From: Methylophaga muralis
GTDB taxonomy: Bacteria > Pseudomonadota > Gammaproteobacteria > Nitrosococcales > Methylophagaceae
Direction of reading: 5' to 3'
Length of the DNA stretch: 64,000 nucleotides
Assembly: GCF_001720165.1 (NCBI RefSeq)
Contig: NZ_MCRI01000009.1
Coordinates: 16,817 to 80,816, forward strand
This document shows, piece by piece, positions 37,106-46,051 of the stretch; positions within the stretch are counted from its first letter, which is position 1, and each line of letters opens with the position of its first letter. A model generated the notes under the pieces. That model was not told the origin of the DNA and made no database searches. It was given only the letters and a program-made list of their open reading frames with translations. A program made the position numbers and the translations under genes.

Positions 37106-38101
37106 GAATGCTGTTTTTGTTTGGCGGCAAGCCTATCCTGTTCTCTTCGACGTATTTTTTCCATACGGTGTTGCTCGGCTGCTTCGTTTGATTCCAAGCC
37201 GATATGTGCTTCACCGCGCTTCAATGCCAGTTGTACCTGTTTTTCACGTTCGGCATAACGGGCTTTTTGATCGTCAGTGGTTTTATCGAAACAATGCGGG
37301 CATGAAACGCCGCGTTGGTATTTTTCGCTTTGTTTGTCTTCTTCGGTGATGGGTAACCGACAGGCATGACACTGATCGTATTCGCCTTTTTCCAGACTAT
37401 GATTAACGGTAACGCGTTCATCAAATACAAAACATTCGCCTTCCCAGAGTGACTCCTGTTCCGGTACGTCTTCCAGATATTTGAGAATGCCACCTTCCAG
37501 ATGATAAACCTCTTCGAAACCTTGTTCTTTGAGATAAGCGGTGGATTTTTCACAGCGAATTCCGCCTGTACAGAACATGGCGACTTTTTTTGTGTTTTTG
37601 CGGATCCAGATGCTGTTTTACATATTCTGGAAACTCACGAAAACTTTCGGTGTGGGGATTAACGGCATTTTTAAATGTACCAACCTGTACCTCGTAATCA
37701 TTACGGGTATCTACCAGCAAAACTTCAGGATCACTGATTAACTTGTTCCAGTCTTTGGGTTTGATATAGGTTCCGACCGACTGTTTTGGATCGATGCCTT
37801 CCACACCCATAGTGACGATTTCACGCTTTAGTTTCACCCGGCTGCGCAGAAATGGCGGAGTATCGGTATACGACTCTTTGTAACTCAAATCTTTTAATCT
37901 GGAATCTGTACGTAAATAATCCAACAAGGCATCAATTGACTGACGTGATCCCGCGACGGTGCCATTGATACCTTCCTGAGCCAGTAATAACGTGCCACGT
38001 ACCTCATGATCCAGCATGAATTTGAGTAGCGATGGTTTAATCGCCGCATAATCATCCAGAGTGACAAATTCATATAATGCGCAGACCACAGTTTGAGCCA
38101 T
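37102..38101 (-). pseudogene. trhO: tRNA uridine 5-hydroxylase TrhO (rhodanese family) with a +1 base frameshift
   Basis: The first frame (38101 to about 37580) starts [13 protein letters not shown] and includes the acylphosphatase-like N-domain and [11 protein letters not shown]. It then runs off after DPQKHKK. The other frame (to 37102) resumes with the rhodanese active-site loop [11 protein letters not shown] and the C-terminal zinc-binding CHACRLP and CPHC pairs. A run of seven A at about 37585-37591 would give one continuous protein if it were six, so this is a single-A insertion or a site of transcriptional slippage. TrhO makes ho5U34 in tRNA. Confidence 0.88.
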
Positions 38102-38228
38102 AGAAATATTCCGTAAAGATTTTAAAGCCCTATATTTTACAGGGATATTGTTGGGTCGTGTATGCTTAGTTAATAGCAAGCCTTACAAGCAAGAAATGAC
38201 TTTACCAATCAACACATTGAGGTGTGAA

Positions 38229-38642
38229 ATGGATGAATTGCAACAACTCAAACAAGAAAGCGAACAGTGGCGCGCTGATCATCTTCGCTGGTTGGCCGAT
38301 GCGGATTATTGGACACATCATACTCAACGCCTGGTTGCTATTTTACACAAGCTTGAACGTAGCCTGCCCGAACACAGTGCCAAGCTTGATCAACATGTTG
38401 GATTAATCATGCAACATGAAGAAACCATCAACCGCTATGAATGTGGGCTTGACCCTAATTGTATGTCCAGCTGTGACAGTTATATTGATTTAGAAAAGCA
38501 ACGGGCGTTTCACGATAAGTTGCGAAAACTGCATAAAAAAATGCAACTGCATCATCAACAATTTAGCGAGCAGTATAAAAATCAGATGGCGAATTTTTAC
38601 CAACAAGCAAAGTTATTGATGCAGGAAATTGCTGAGGGCTAG
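38229..38642 (+). CDS. Hypothetical coiled-coil protein
   Basis: This 137-aa soluble protein is rich in H, Q, K and E, with long helical stretches. A central segment, ECGLDPNCMSSCDSY, has three cysteines. The ATG at 38229 has AGGTG 6 nt upstream; a longer frame from 38148 lacks a site. The TAG stop coincides with the first bases of the palindromic repeat at 38640. No family was recognised. Confidence 0.65.
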   Translation: MDELQQLKQESEQWRADHLRWLADADYWTHHTQRLVAILHKLERSLPEHSAKLDQHVGLIMQHEETINRYECGLDPNCMSSCDSYIDLEKQRAFHDKLRKLHKKMQLHHQQFSEQYKNQMANFYQQAKLLMQEIAEG

Positions 38643-38697
38643 GGTCTGTTTATCTTTCATCACCACCTCTGTTATTAGCTGAAAGATAAACAAGCTC
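38640..38697. repeat. Palindromic repeat (short form of the MITE ends)
   Basis: AGGGTCTGTTTATCTTTCA (38641-38659) pairs with TGAAAGATAAACAAGCTCT (38679-38697) across about 19 nt. The arms match the MITE terminal repeat nearly exactly. It separates convergent genes and could serve as their terminator hairpin. Confidence 0.82.
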
Positions 38698-38701
38698 TGG
38701 A

Positions 38702-39280
38702 TTACCACTGGCGAACTCGCCCGGTATCAATGTGAATAAAGTCGGATTTTGGATAAAAACCGACACCACCACCTTGCAGACTGATCGCCATATCTCGCAA
38801 TGCTTCGAGTTTTACCCCTGGTAATCGCAAATCTACCGCCATGCCAAGTGTGTGGAGACTTTTTTGAGCAACACCTGTACTGCTCTTACGCAACATTTCA
38901 TTGCTGGCGGGGGAGCGATAACCGGAAATAATATTAAAGGCTTGTTTACTTTGAGCCTTTTGCTGCAAAAGAAACATTAAATTCAGCAATTGCCGGTCCA
39001 TATCGGTGTGTTCGCCGCTCCGATGATCGCGTAACAGATAATTAATTTCTGCCAGCCCATCTTGCAGATATTTACCTTGTTCCCAATAGGTGGTTTTAAG
39101 TTTTTCTTCTGTATGTAAGTTGTAAAGCGACAGCTGGCGAGGGGCTTCTTTAGGCAGATTTGCCCATGCCGCGGGCATCATTAATATGGCCCCACTGGCA
39201 GCCAGATAACGTAATATTTCGCGTCTGCTAAAGGTTCTTTGCAGAATTGCGTCAGTTAAACGGTTTTCAGAATCAGTCAT
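38702..39280 (-). CDS. YcbK/MepK-like M15 peptidase, Tat-type signal (DUF882)
   Basis: This 192-aa protein from ATG 39280 (an ATG at 39310 is also possible; neither has a strong site) has a twin-arginine-like leader FSRREILRYLAASG. The M15-type fold has ISGYRSPASN, SLHTLGMAVDLR and FIHIDTGRVRQW, whose His and Asp residues bind zinc. E. coli YcbK/MepK cleaves peptidoglycan cross-links; this is a close relative by pattern. Confidence 0.88.
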   Translation of the reverse strand: MTDSENRLTDAILQRTFSRREILRYLAASGAILMMPAAWANLPKEAPRQLSLYNLHTEEKLKTTYWEQGKYLQDGLAEINYLLRDHRSGEHTDMDRQLLNLMFLLQQKAQSKQAFNIISGYRSPASNEMLRKSSTGVAQKSLHTLGMAVDLRLPGVKLEALRDMAISLQGGGVGFYPKSDFIHIDTGRVRQW

Positions 39281-39349
39281 ATCAATACCAGCTACAGAAT
39301 GTTTAAGCATAAATTGCGCATTACAACAGTAGTTAACTATTTCGTTAAA

Positions 39350-40312
39350 TTAATGCTGAGATTTATATCGCATCAAAAGCCACAAGAAAAACGGTCCGCC
39401 CAGTAAGGTAGTAATAACGCCGACAGGTAATTCTGCAGGGGCAATGACCAATCTGGCAAGCGTATCGCAAATCACCAGAAAGCTGCCGCCAAAAAGCAAT
39501 GTCGCCGGTATCAGATAGCGATGATCTTCGCCGATAATCAATCGGCAGATATGCGGCACCATCATACCGACAAAGCCAATCGGCCCGCATAAGGCAACGA
39601 TAGCTCCCACGCACAACGAAGTAACAAAGAACAATGCATAGCGTACGTATTTCACCGAAACGCCTCGACTTGTGGCTATTTCATCACCGGCCATTAACAG
39701 GTTCAGCTCGCGGCTCAGAAAAATAATCACTACTGCCGTCAGTGTAACGAAAGGTAATAGCTGCTTTAATTCCTGATAACCCACCACCGTTAAACTGCCC
39801 ATCAACCAGCGGATAATTTGAAATGAATCGGCAACGTTGCTGAGATATTGAATAAACAATATCAGGCTGGAAAAGAAGAAACTGATAGCAACGCCAGTTA
39901 ACAATAAGGTTTCGCCAGAAAAACCAAACCGAAACCGACTGATACTGTAAACAAAACTGATGGCTATTAAGGCTCCGGCAAAGGCGCTAAGGCTGGTGGC
40001 ACTTAATCCTAAAATCGTAAAACTGATACCTGTATAGACACTAATCGCTGCACCTAACGAAGCACCGCTGGCCACACCCAGGGTAAATGGTGTGGCCAGT
40101 GGATTGCGAAACATTGCCTGAAATACCATGCCGCACAATGCCAGACCACAGCCAGCAGTAAATGCAAATAACACCCTTGGGATCCGCAACTCATAGATGA
40201 TCATCTGCTGAATTTCCGGGGAACTAGCCGCTGAAAAATCCAGCCACGGACTGATAATTACCACCAGAACGGTAAACAGACTTAATGCGATGAGTTTAAG
40301 TTTTATGCTCAT
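39350..40312 (-). CDS. FecCD-family ABC permease (siderophore/B12 type)
   Basis: This 320-aa protein has about nine or ten helices with the family segments RIPRVLFAFTAGCGLALCGMVFQ, NPLATPFTLGVASGA and GPIGFVGMMVPHICR. It is the last gene of a three-gene importer; its start overlaps the ATPase stop by 4 nt. Whether the substrate is cobalamin, heme or a siderophore cannot be decided, since no TonB receptor is adjacent. Confidence 0.93.
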   Translation of the reverse strand: MSIKLKLIALSLFTVLVVIISPWLDFSAASSPEIQQMIIYELRIPRVLFAFTAGCGLALCGMVFQAMFRNPLATPFTLGVASGASLGAAISVYTGISFTILGLSATSLSAFAGALIAISFVYSISRFRFGFSGETLLLTGVAISFFFSSLILFIQYLSNVADSFQIIRWLMGSLTVVGYQELKQLLPFVTLTAVVIIFLSRELNLLMAGDEIATSRGVSVKYVRYALFFVTSLCVGAIVALCGPIGFVGMMVPHICRLIIGEDHRYLIPATLLFGGSFLVICDTLARLVIAPAELPVGVITTLLGGPFFLWLLMRYKSQH

Positions 40313-41085
40313 GATTCATCTGCCACAGCAATCAGTCGATCATGATGCGGATGTTTGGCAAAAACAAACGCTTGCTGGTAAAGCTGCTGTAACCGCTCGG
40401 CATTTAAAAACTGTTCAGCAGGACCATGCCACAGACATTTTCCATCGAGTAATGCCAATACATGTTTGCTGTGCTGCGCGGCATGATTGATATCGTGGGT
40501 GACTTCAATAATGGTTTTATTATGCTGTTGATTGAGTTTGCGGATAAGTTGATGCACCGCGACCTGATGATGCGGATCCAGAAATGCGGTAGGTTCATCC
40601 AGGATCAATACCGGTGTATCCTGCGCCAAAGCAGCAGCGATCATAACCCGCTGACATTCGCCACCGCTTAAGGTCGACATTTTACGGTAACGAAATGGCT
40701 GGCAGTCAGTGATGTTGAGGGCATTTTCTACCACCTCATTATCATGAGCCTGCCATTCTGAAAAAACATGATGATGACTATATCTTGCCATCCGCACATA
40801 GTCATCAACCGTAAAGGTCAGATGGTTGCCACCGCTTTGTGGTACGTAGCTGATAAGTCTTGCCAGCTTTTTGTGGCGATACTGGGAGATTGGCTGACCA
40901 TCAATCATTAGCTTGCCACTGTGAATCGGCAAAATCGCGATCAATGTTTTCAGGAAGGTGCTTTTACCCGAACCATTTGGTCCAACGATGCACAGATAAT
41001 CACCTTGCTTCACATTGCAACTAATTGATTCAATAAGTCTTTTATCAGAAGTTTTGACGGAGATATCTTGTGCGTTAATCAACAT
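40309..41085 (-). CDS. ABC transporter ATP-binding protein (FecE/BtuD type)
   Basis: This 258-aa ATPase has Walker A GPNGSGKST (about 35-43), signature LSGGECQRV and Walker B VLILDEPTAFLD, plus the switch histidine in EVTHDINH. It partners with the adjacent permease and binding protein. Its start overlaps the binding-protein stop by 11 nt. Confidence 0.94.
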   Translation of the reverse strand: MLINAQDISVKTSDKRLIESISCNVKQGDYLCIVGPNGSGKSTFLKTLIAILPIHSGKLMIDGQPISQYRHKKLARLISYVPQSGGNHLTFTVDDYVRMARYSHHHVFSEWQAHDNEVVENALNITDCQPFRYRKMSTLSGGECQRVMIAAALAQDTPVLILDEPTAFLDPHHQVAVHQLIRKLNQQHNKTIIEVTHDINHAAQHSKHVLALLDGKCLWHGPAEQFLNAERLQQLYQQAFVFAKHPHHDRLIAVADES

Positions 41086-41995
41086 GGTTCACCTGTTCCC
41101 AGTCTAGGTGAGGGTGTAATATCTGCGCCAGCTGTTCAGCCAACTGAATAATCCTGGGCCCAGGAATTACAGCATAGTCCGCCTGAATAATATGTAATTG
41201 ATTATTTTTAATAGCATTGATTTTATCCAGTCGCTGCCATTGCTGCCGAAGGGCAGTGATATCCGGTGAATACACCTCTGCATCGGGGAAAATATCGATA
41301 ATAACTTCTGGATTAAGCCTTAACAGCCCTTCTGTAGACAGCGCAGGAACTCGCAGTCGTGTGCCTCGATAGACATTGGTGGCGCCAACGGATGGCAATA
41401 AATCATTATAAAAATCCTGTTGCCCGGCGATATAGACTTTATCCAAATAATTGGTGTTTGAACTATGGGCAATGGCTATTAAAACATTGGGTTTTGGCTG
41501 ACCCTCAACTTTTTGGCGAATCGCGTCAAGCCGACTATCAAAATCACTAATCAGCTTCTCAGCGATAGTAGTTTGTCCTACTGCAGCGGCAATATCGATG
41601 ATGCTGCGACGAATACCGGCCAGGCTGGAATTATCGATACTTAAGGTGGCAATTCCTAGTTGTTGTAGCTGTTTTTTCAGCGCATGTTGGCGTTCCAGCA
41701 GGATTACCATATCAGCCTTTAACCGAACAATCTGTTCCAGATTCGGGTCAAGATAGCCGCCAACTTTGGGTAAATTTTTCACTTGTGCGGGATATTGACA
41801 ATAATCTGTTACGGCAACCACCTTATCTCCGGCATTCACTGCAAAAAGTGTTTCTGTAATGCTGGGAGCCAAGCTAATGATCCGCTGAGGTGGAGATAGC
41901 GTGGCCACGCTGCTATCTTGCAACGTTTTTTCAGGCTGCAACCAGACAAAAGTAAATACCGCGATAAACAGCAGAATCGGCCAAAAACGTGCCAT
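41075..41995 (-). CDS. ABC substrate-binding protein (BtuF/FepB type)
   Basis: This 306-aa product from ATG 41995 (AGGGAAG upstream) has an N-terminal hydrophobic leader (about 4-20). A PBP class III fold follows with RIISLAPSITETLFAV, KVGGYLDPNLEQIV and LRLNPEVIIDIFP. The lack of a lipobox suggests a free periplasmic protein. It is first in the importer operon and divergent from hpt, with 70 bp between; no cobalamin riboswitch or clear Fur box was seen there. Confidence 0.9.
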   Translation of the reverse strand: MARFWPILLFIAVFTFVWLQPEKTLQDSSVATLSPPQRIISLAPSITETLFAVNAGDKVVAVTDYCQYPAQVKNLPKVGGYLDPNLEQIVRLKADMVILLERQHALKKQLQQLGIATLSIDNSSLAGIRRSIIDIAAAVGQTTIAEKLISDFDSRLDAIRQKVEGQPKPNVLIAIAHSSNTNYLDKVYIAGQQDFYNDLLPSVGATNVYRGTRLRVPALSTEGLLRLNPEVIIDIFPDAEVYSPDITALRQQWQRLDKINAIKNNQLHIIQADYAVIPGPRIIQLAEQLAQILHPHLDWEQVNHVD

Positions 41996-42065
41996 TTTGG
42001 CTTCCCTGTGACCAAAACAGCCTATTATACTGACTGATGTTGATACATACAGATAGGTAAAACGC

Positions 42066-42602
42066 ATGAATCAGGTAATGCAGCAGGCAGAGTGTTTATT
42101 TACGTTGCAGGCGATCGACGAAAGTCTTGAACAACTGGCCTCTCAGTTGAATCAGCAGTATGTGGATAAAAACCCAGTATTACTGTGTGTGATGAATGGT
42201 GCGGTGATGACCATGGGTCATCTATTGCCCAAGCTGCAATTTAATCTGGAAACCGATTACATTCATGCGACTCGCTATGGCGATAAAACTGTTGGCGGAA
42301 CGTTGGATTGGCGTGCAAAACCAAGCATTGAACTGCATGGAAGGCATGTTTTATTAGTTGATGATATTTACGATGAAGGCTTCACATTAGCCGCCCTAAG
42401 AGAATTCTGTCAGCAATCCGGAGCCATTTCGGTTAAGACCTTGGTTTTAGCTGATAAACAACATGGCAACAAGCATGGTATACCGCCGGAATATATAGGA
42501 TTATCACTTCCAAATCGCTACGTTTTTGGGTTTGGTATGGATTACAAAGGCTATCTGCGCAATGCCCCCGGTATTTTTGCAATCAAGGAGAATGCATCAT
42601 GA
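42066..42602 (+). CDS. hpt: Hypoxanthine-guanine phosphoribosyltransferase
   Basis: This 178-aa type I phosphoribosyltransferase has the PRPP-binding motif VLLVDDIYDEGFTL (about 94-107), flexible loop HATRYGDKTVGG and a C-terminal FGFGMDYKGYLRN. It salvages hypoxanthine and guanine. It overlaps the methylthioinosine phosphorylase start by 4 nt; the hypoxanthine released by that enzyme is its substrate. Confidence 0.9.
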   Translation: MNQVMQQAECLFTLQAIDESLEQLASQLNQQYVDKNPVLLCVMNGAVMTMGHLLPKLQFNLETDYIHATRYGDKTVGGTLDWRAKPSIELHGRHVLLVDDIYDEGFTLAALREFCQQSGAISVKTLVLADKQHGNKHGIPPEYIGLSLPNRYVFGFGMDYKGYLRNAPGIFAIKENAS

Positions 42603-43333
42603 TCGGATTGATTGGAGGTAGTGGTTTAAGTCAGTTAGACGGCTTAGTTCTTGAAGAGCAAATGCAGCGTGAAACGCCATTTGGTGAACCATCAGCACCA
42701 TTAATGATTGGTAAGTTTGCGGGTAAAGACGTCGCGTTTCTACCAAGGCATGGCGAGCATCATACCATTCCGCCACATTTGATAAATTATCGGGCCAATA
42801 TCTGGGCGATGCATCAGTTAGGCGTCGATCAAATTCTTGCCGTCGCCTCTGTTGGAGGCATTACCGAAGCATATAAGCCTGGAACGATCGCTTTGCCTGA
42901 TCAATTGATTGATTACAGCTGCGGAAGGGAATCCAGTTTTGCCAGTGAGGATTTTTCAGCGGATAAACATATTGATTTCACTTATCCATTTGATGAAACC
43001 TTGCGTCAGCAAATACAGTTGGCTGCCAATATTGAAGAAATGTTGGTGATTGATGGCGGCGTCTATGCGGTTACTCAAGGGCCGCGACTGGAAACCGCTG
43101 CTGAGATCCGCAGATTAAAAACCGATGGCGCCGATATGGTGGGCATGACTTTGATGCCAGAAGCAGTTCTAGCTCGAGAGTTAAATATTGCCTATGCCAG
43201 TATAGCGGTTGTAGCTAATCAGGCCGCTGGTATAAGCTCACATCCGTTGACCATCGAAGTCATTCTGGAAACTATGGATGCAACAATGGGCCAGGTTCAT
43301 CGTTTATTAAAATGTGTTATTCCGCTGTTGTAG
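42599..43333 (+). CDS. S-methyl-5'-thioinosine phosphorylase (MTAP family)
   Basis: This 244-aa purine nucleoside phosphorylase has IGGSGLSQLD, FLPRHGEHHTIPPHLINYRANIW, GVYAVTQGPRLETAAEI and DMVGMTLMPEA. The MTIP/MTAP family phosphorolyses methylthioinosine or methylthioadenosine. Coupling to hpt, which uses hypoxanthine, favours MTIP, as in Pseudomonas. The 3' end overlaps the convergent csiV by 17 nt. Confidence 0.88.
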   Translation: MIGLIGGSGLSQLDGLVLEEQMQRETPFGEPSAPLMIGKFAGKDVAFLPRHGEHHTIPPHLINYRANIWAMHQLGVDQILAVASVGGITEAYKPGTIALPDQLIDYSCGRESSFASEDFSADKHIDFTYPFDETLRQQIQLAANIEEMLVIDGGVYAVTQGPRLETAAEIRRLKTDGADMVGMTLMPEAVLARELNIAYASIAVVANQAAGISSHPLTIEVILETMDATMGQVHRLLKCVIPLL

Positions 43334-43952
43334 CTTCACCTTCAGTCGGTAACGAATAGGTTTCCGGACCGGTCATATTGGATAACACTTGATCCGGTGT
43401 TGATACTGGAATCAGCTGTAAAATTGCCCCGAATCGCGGGTGATCGAAATAATGTACCTGTCGACTGCGAATACGGCGTAATTCCACTAAACGTGGTTGA
43501 GACAAGGTATGAAATGAATCACTTTCAACCGAACGTACACCATCCTGCAACCATAAATCCAGATTGGCATGCAGGTAGGTTGCAATATGAAAACGCACTT
43601 GGCCTTTCACCCGCTCAGATTCTATAGCTACTGCTTGAGCACGATTGCGATTCCCTACAGCTTGTTGCCAGGACTGATGACTCACTACCCGATAGCCAGC
43701 TGAATTGCGCAAGCGCTGGGCAATATCACCGAGATTTTTATTTTCTGCCGGTTGAATTACTTTATTTGCCATACCTACGCTCAAAGGAGCGGGATCCTGC
43801 AACGTAAATGTGGGTGATTGTTCGTTATCAGAGGGATTAAGAACTTCGAACACGATCAGCTCGACGTGGTACCACTGTTGCGCCTGTGCGGCGACGCCAA
43901 TACTCATTAAACCGACAAATAATATGCTGTTGGTTAGGTTCAGAAATTTCAT
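43317..43952 (-). CDS. CsiV-family periplasmic protein
   Basis: This 211-aa protein has a signal peptide cleaved near AQAQ-QW and the CsiV hallmarks QWYHVELIVFEV, then GYRVVSHQSWQQ and RLVELRRIRSRQVHYFDHPRFG. CsiV was described as a peptidoglycan-binding protein that activates LpoA-dependent PBP1a in Vibrio. It overlaps the end of the phosphorylase gene tail to tail. Confidence 0.8.
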   Translation of the reverse strand: MKFLNLTNSILFVGLMSIGVAAQAQQWYHVELIVFEVLNPSDNEQSPTFTLQDPAPLSVGMANKVIQPAENKNLGDIAQRLRNSAGYRVVSHQSWQQAVGNRNRAQAVAIESERVKGQVRFHIATYLHANLDLWLQDGVRSVESDSFHTLSQPRLVELRRIRSRQVHYFDHPRFGAILQLIPVSTPDQVLSNMTGPETYSLPTEGEATTAE

Positions 43953-44082
43953 AAAAAAGCAGTCCCGGATAACGAATGTAGCTATTGTCTTACGCTAACC
44001 CGAAAAAGTCCAAGATCCACCCGTTTGATGTACTTTGCTGGTATCATCAAATGAACATCAAAAGTCGCAATGGAGCAGAGTA

Positions 44083-45006
44083 ATGGAAGGTTTTTCGCTA
44101 TTTGTCATCGTGGTACTGGTACTGGCCATTGTCCTTGTTTTAATGGGCGTCAAGTCAGTCGATCAGGGTTGGGAATATACGGTTGAACGCTTTGGTCGTT
44201 ATACCAAAACATTGCGACCAGGTTTAAATCTGATTGTGCCAGTGATTGATAAGATCGGCGCACGCATTAATATGATGGAGCAGGTTTTGGACGTGCCTTC
44301 GCAAGGCATTATCACTAAGGATAATGCGATGGTTCGGGTTGATGGTATAGTGTTTTATCAGGTTATTCATGCTGCAAAAGCCGCTTATGAAGTCAGCGGA
44401 CTGGATAATGCAATACTGAATTTAACCATGACTAACGTGCGTACTGTTATGGGCTCAATGGATCTGGATGAATTGCTCTCCAAACGTGATGAAATCAATA
44501 CACGATTATTGACGGTAGTTGATGACGCAACCACGCCATGGGGGATTAAAGTCACCCGTATTGAAATTAAGGATATTGAACCACCTGCCGATCTGATTGA
44601 AGCCATGGGCCGTCAGATGAAAGCAGAGCGGATTAAACGCGCTAATATTCTTGAAGCCGAAGGTCATCGTCAATCAGAAATTTTGCGAGCAGAAGGTGAA
44701 AAGCAAGCTGCAGTATTGGACGCTGAAGGTAGACGTGAAGCTGCATTTCGAGATGCCGAAGCCCGTGAACGTTTAGCGGAAGCTGAAGCTAAAGCCACAA
44801 CCATGGTTTCAGAAGCCATTGCACAAGGTGATGTTCAGGCGGTGAACTACTTTGTTGCACAAAAATACATTGAAGCACTTAAAGATATGGCCAGTGCCAA
44901 CAATCACAAAATCATCATGATGCCGCTGGAAGCGAGTAGCGTAATTGGTTCATTGGCGGGTATTACTGAGCTCGCCAAGGAAGCCTTCATCGGTAAAGAG
45001 AAGTAA
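44083..45006 (+). CDS. qmcA: SPFH/stomatin-like membrane protein QmcA
   Basis: This 307-aa protein has an N-terminal transmembrane helix (about 3-22), then an SPFH domain with VERFGRYTKTLRPGLN. A long alanine- and glutamate-rich coiled coil follows (AEGHRQSEILRAEGEKQAA). The start at 44083 has GGAGCAGAG upstream. It forms large membrane rings that scaffold proteases in the family. A NfeD partner follows 2 nt later, the standard pairing. Confidence 0.92.
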   Translation: MEGFSLFVIVVLVLAIVLVLMGVKSVDQGWEYTVERFGRYTKTLRPGLNLIVPVIDKIGARINMMEQVLDVPSQGIITKDNAMVRVDGIVFYQVIHAAKAAYEVSGLDNAILNLTMTNVRTVMGSMDLDELLSKRDEINTRLLTVVDDATTPWGIKVTRIEIKDIEPPADLIEAMGRQMKAERIKRANILEAEGHRQSEILRAEGEKQAAVLDAEGRREAAFRDAEARERLAEAEAKATTMVSEAIAQGDVQAVNYFVAQKYIEALKDMASANNHKIIMMPLEASSVIGSLAGITELAKEAFIGKEK

Positions 45007-45008
45007 TT

Positions 45009-45449
45009 ATGCCGTTTATCGTTGATTTCTGGCATTGGTGGGTTTTGGCAGTGGTGTTAATAACACTTGAAATCATCTTGCCAAGCTTTTTTGCCTTATG
45101 GTTAGGCATTGCAGCATTTATCACTGGCCTGGTGTTGCTGTTATTTCCAGCGATTCCCTGGCAGTTCCAATGGTTAATGTTTGCTGTGTTATCAGTGTTA
45201 AGTATCGTATTGTGGCGCAGATACTACGTCAAACATCCCATCGCAACGGATGAGCCATTACTCAATCGGCGGGGTGAACAACATGTCGGTCGGATTCTTA
45301 CGCTGACCAATCCGATTGTGAATGGGCAGGGAAAAGTCATCCTCGATGATTCCACCTGGAAAGTACATGGTCCCGATTGCCCGACCGGTACTCGTGTTCA
45401 AGTTATCGCTGTAGATAACGTTATTCTTAAAGTTGAAATTATTGGTTAA
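45009..45449 (+). CDS. NfeD-family membrane protein
   Basis: This 146-aa protein has three to four hydrophobic helices in the first 75 residues and an OB-fold C-terminal domain with GQGKVILDDSTWKVHGPDCPTGTRV. Short NfeD proteins work with SPFH proteins in membrane quality control. It lies between qmcA and a phosphatase gene, separated by 2 nt from each. Confidence 0.9.
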   Translation: MPFIVDFWHWWVLAVVLITLEIILPSFFALWLGIAAFITGLVLLLFPAIPWQFQWLMFAVLSVLSIVLWRRYYVKHPIATDEPLLNRRGEQHVGRILTLTNPIVNGQGKVILDDSTWKVHGPDCPTGTRVQVIAVDNVILKVEIIG

Positions 45450-45451
45450 CA

Positions 45452-46051
45452 ATGGCTTTAGTGATCGATTTAATGCGTCATGGAGAACCCCAGGGCGGAA
45501 TGCGTTATCGTGGGCAGCTTGATGATCCGTTAAGTGAGCTGGGTTGGCAGCAAATGCGATCTGCTACTGCAAATGTCACACCCTGGCAGCACATTGTCAG
45601 CTCGACCTTAACTCGCTGTGCGGATTTTGCCAAAGAGCTGTCCGATAATCATGCCATTCCCTTGCAACTAGATAAGCAATTTACCGAGATAGGTTTTGGT
45701 GATTGGGAAGGTAAAACTGCCAGTGAATTGGAACAACATCATAAAGCAGCATTTTATGCTTTTTATGATGATCCAATTAACAATACTCCAGCTAATGCAG
45801 AATCGCTTTTGGCGTTTCAACAGCGCATTCAGCACGCCTGGCAAGCACTAGTGCAATCCCATAGCGATACACATATTCTGTTGGTCGCTCATGTCGGTGT
45901 GATACGTGTCATTCTCACTGAGATATTGGCAATGCCATTAGAGGCTATGTTTCGTATCCAAGTGCCTTACGCTGCGATTAGTCGCATTGTGATATACAAC
46001 GAAGGGCCGAGACTCTATCCGCAGTTACAGTTTCACGCAGGCAAGCCATGA
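45452..46051 (+). CDS. Histidine phosphatase (phosphoglycerate-mutase/CobC-like)
   Basis: This 199-aa protein has LMRHGEPQGG with the catalytic RHG (residues 8-10), PLSELGWQQM, SSTLTRC, EIGFGDWEGKT and the second histidine in LLVAHVGVIRV. The pattern EIxFGxWEG is that of CobC-type alpha-ribazole phosphatases, but no cobalamin genes flank it, so the substrate is open. It overlaps roxA by 4 nt. Confidence 0.88.
   Translation: MALVIDLMRHGEPQGGMRYRGQLDDPLSELGWQQMRSATANVTPWQHIVSSTLTRCADFAKELSDNHAIPLQLDKQFTEIGFGDWEGKTASELEQHHKAAFYAFYDDPINNTPANAESLLAFQQRIQHAWQALVQSHSDTHILLVAHVGVIRVILTEILAMPLEAMFRIQVPYAAISRIVIYNEGPRLYPQLQFHAGKP

Noticed and set aside
41996..42065. Cobalamin riboswitch or Fur box before the ABC importer
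   Set aside because: The 70-bp divergent gap has no B12-box and no recognisable 19-bp Fur palindrome.
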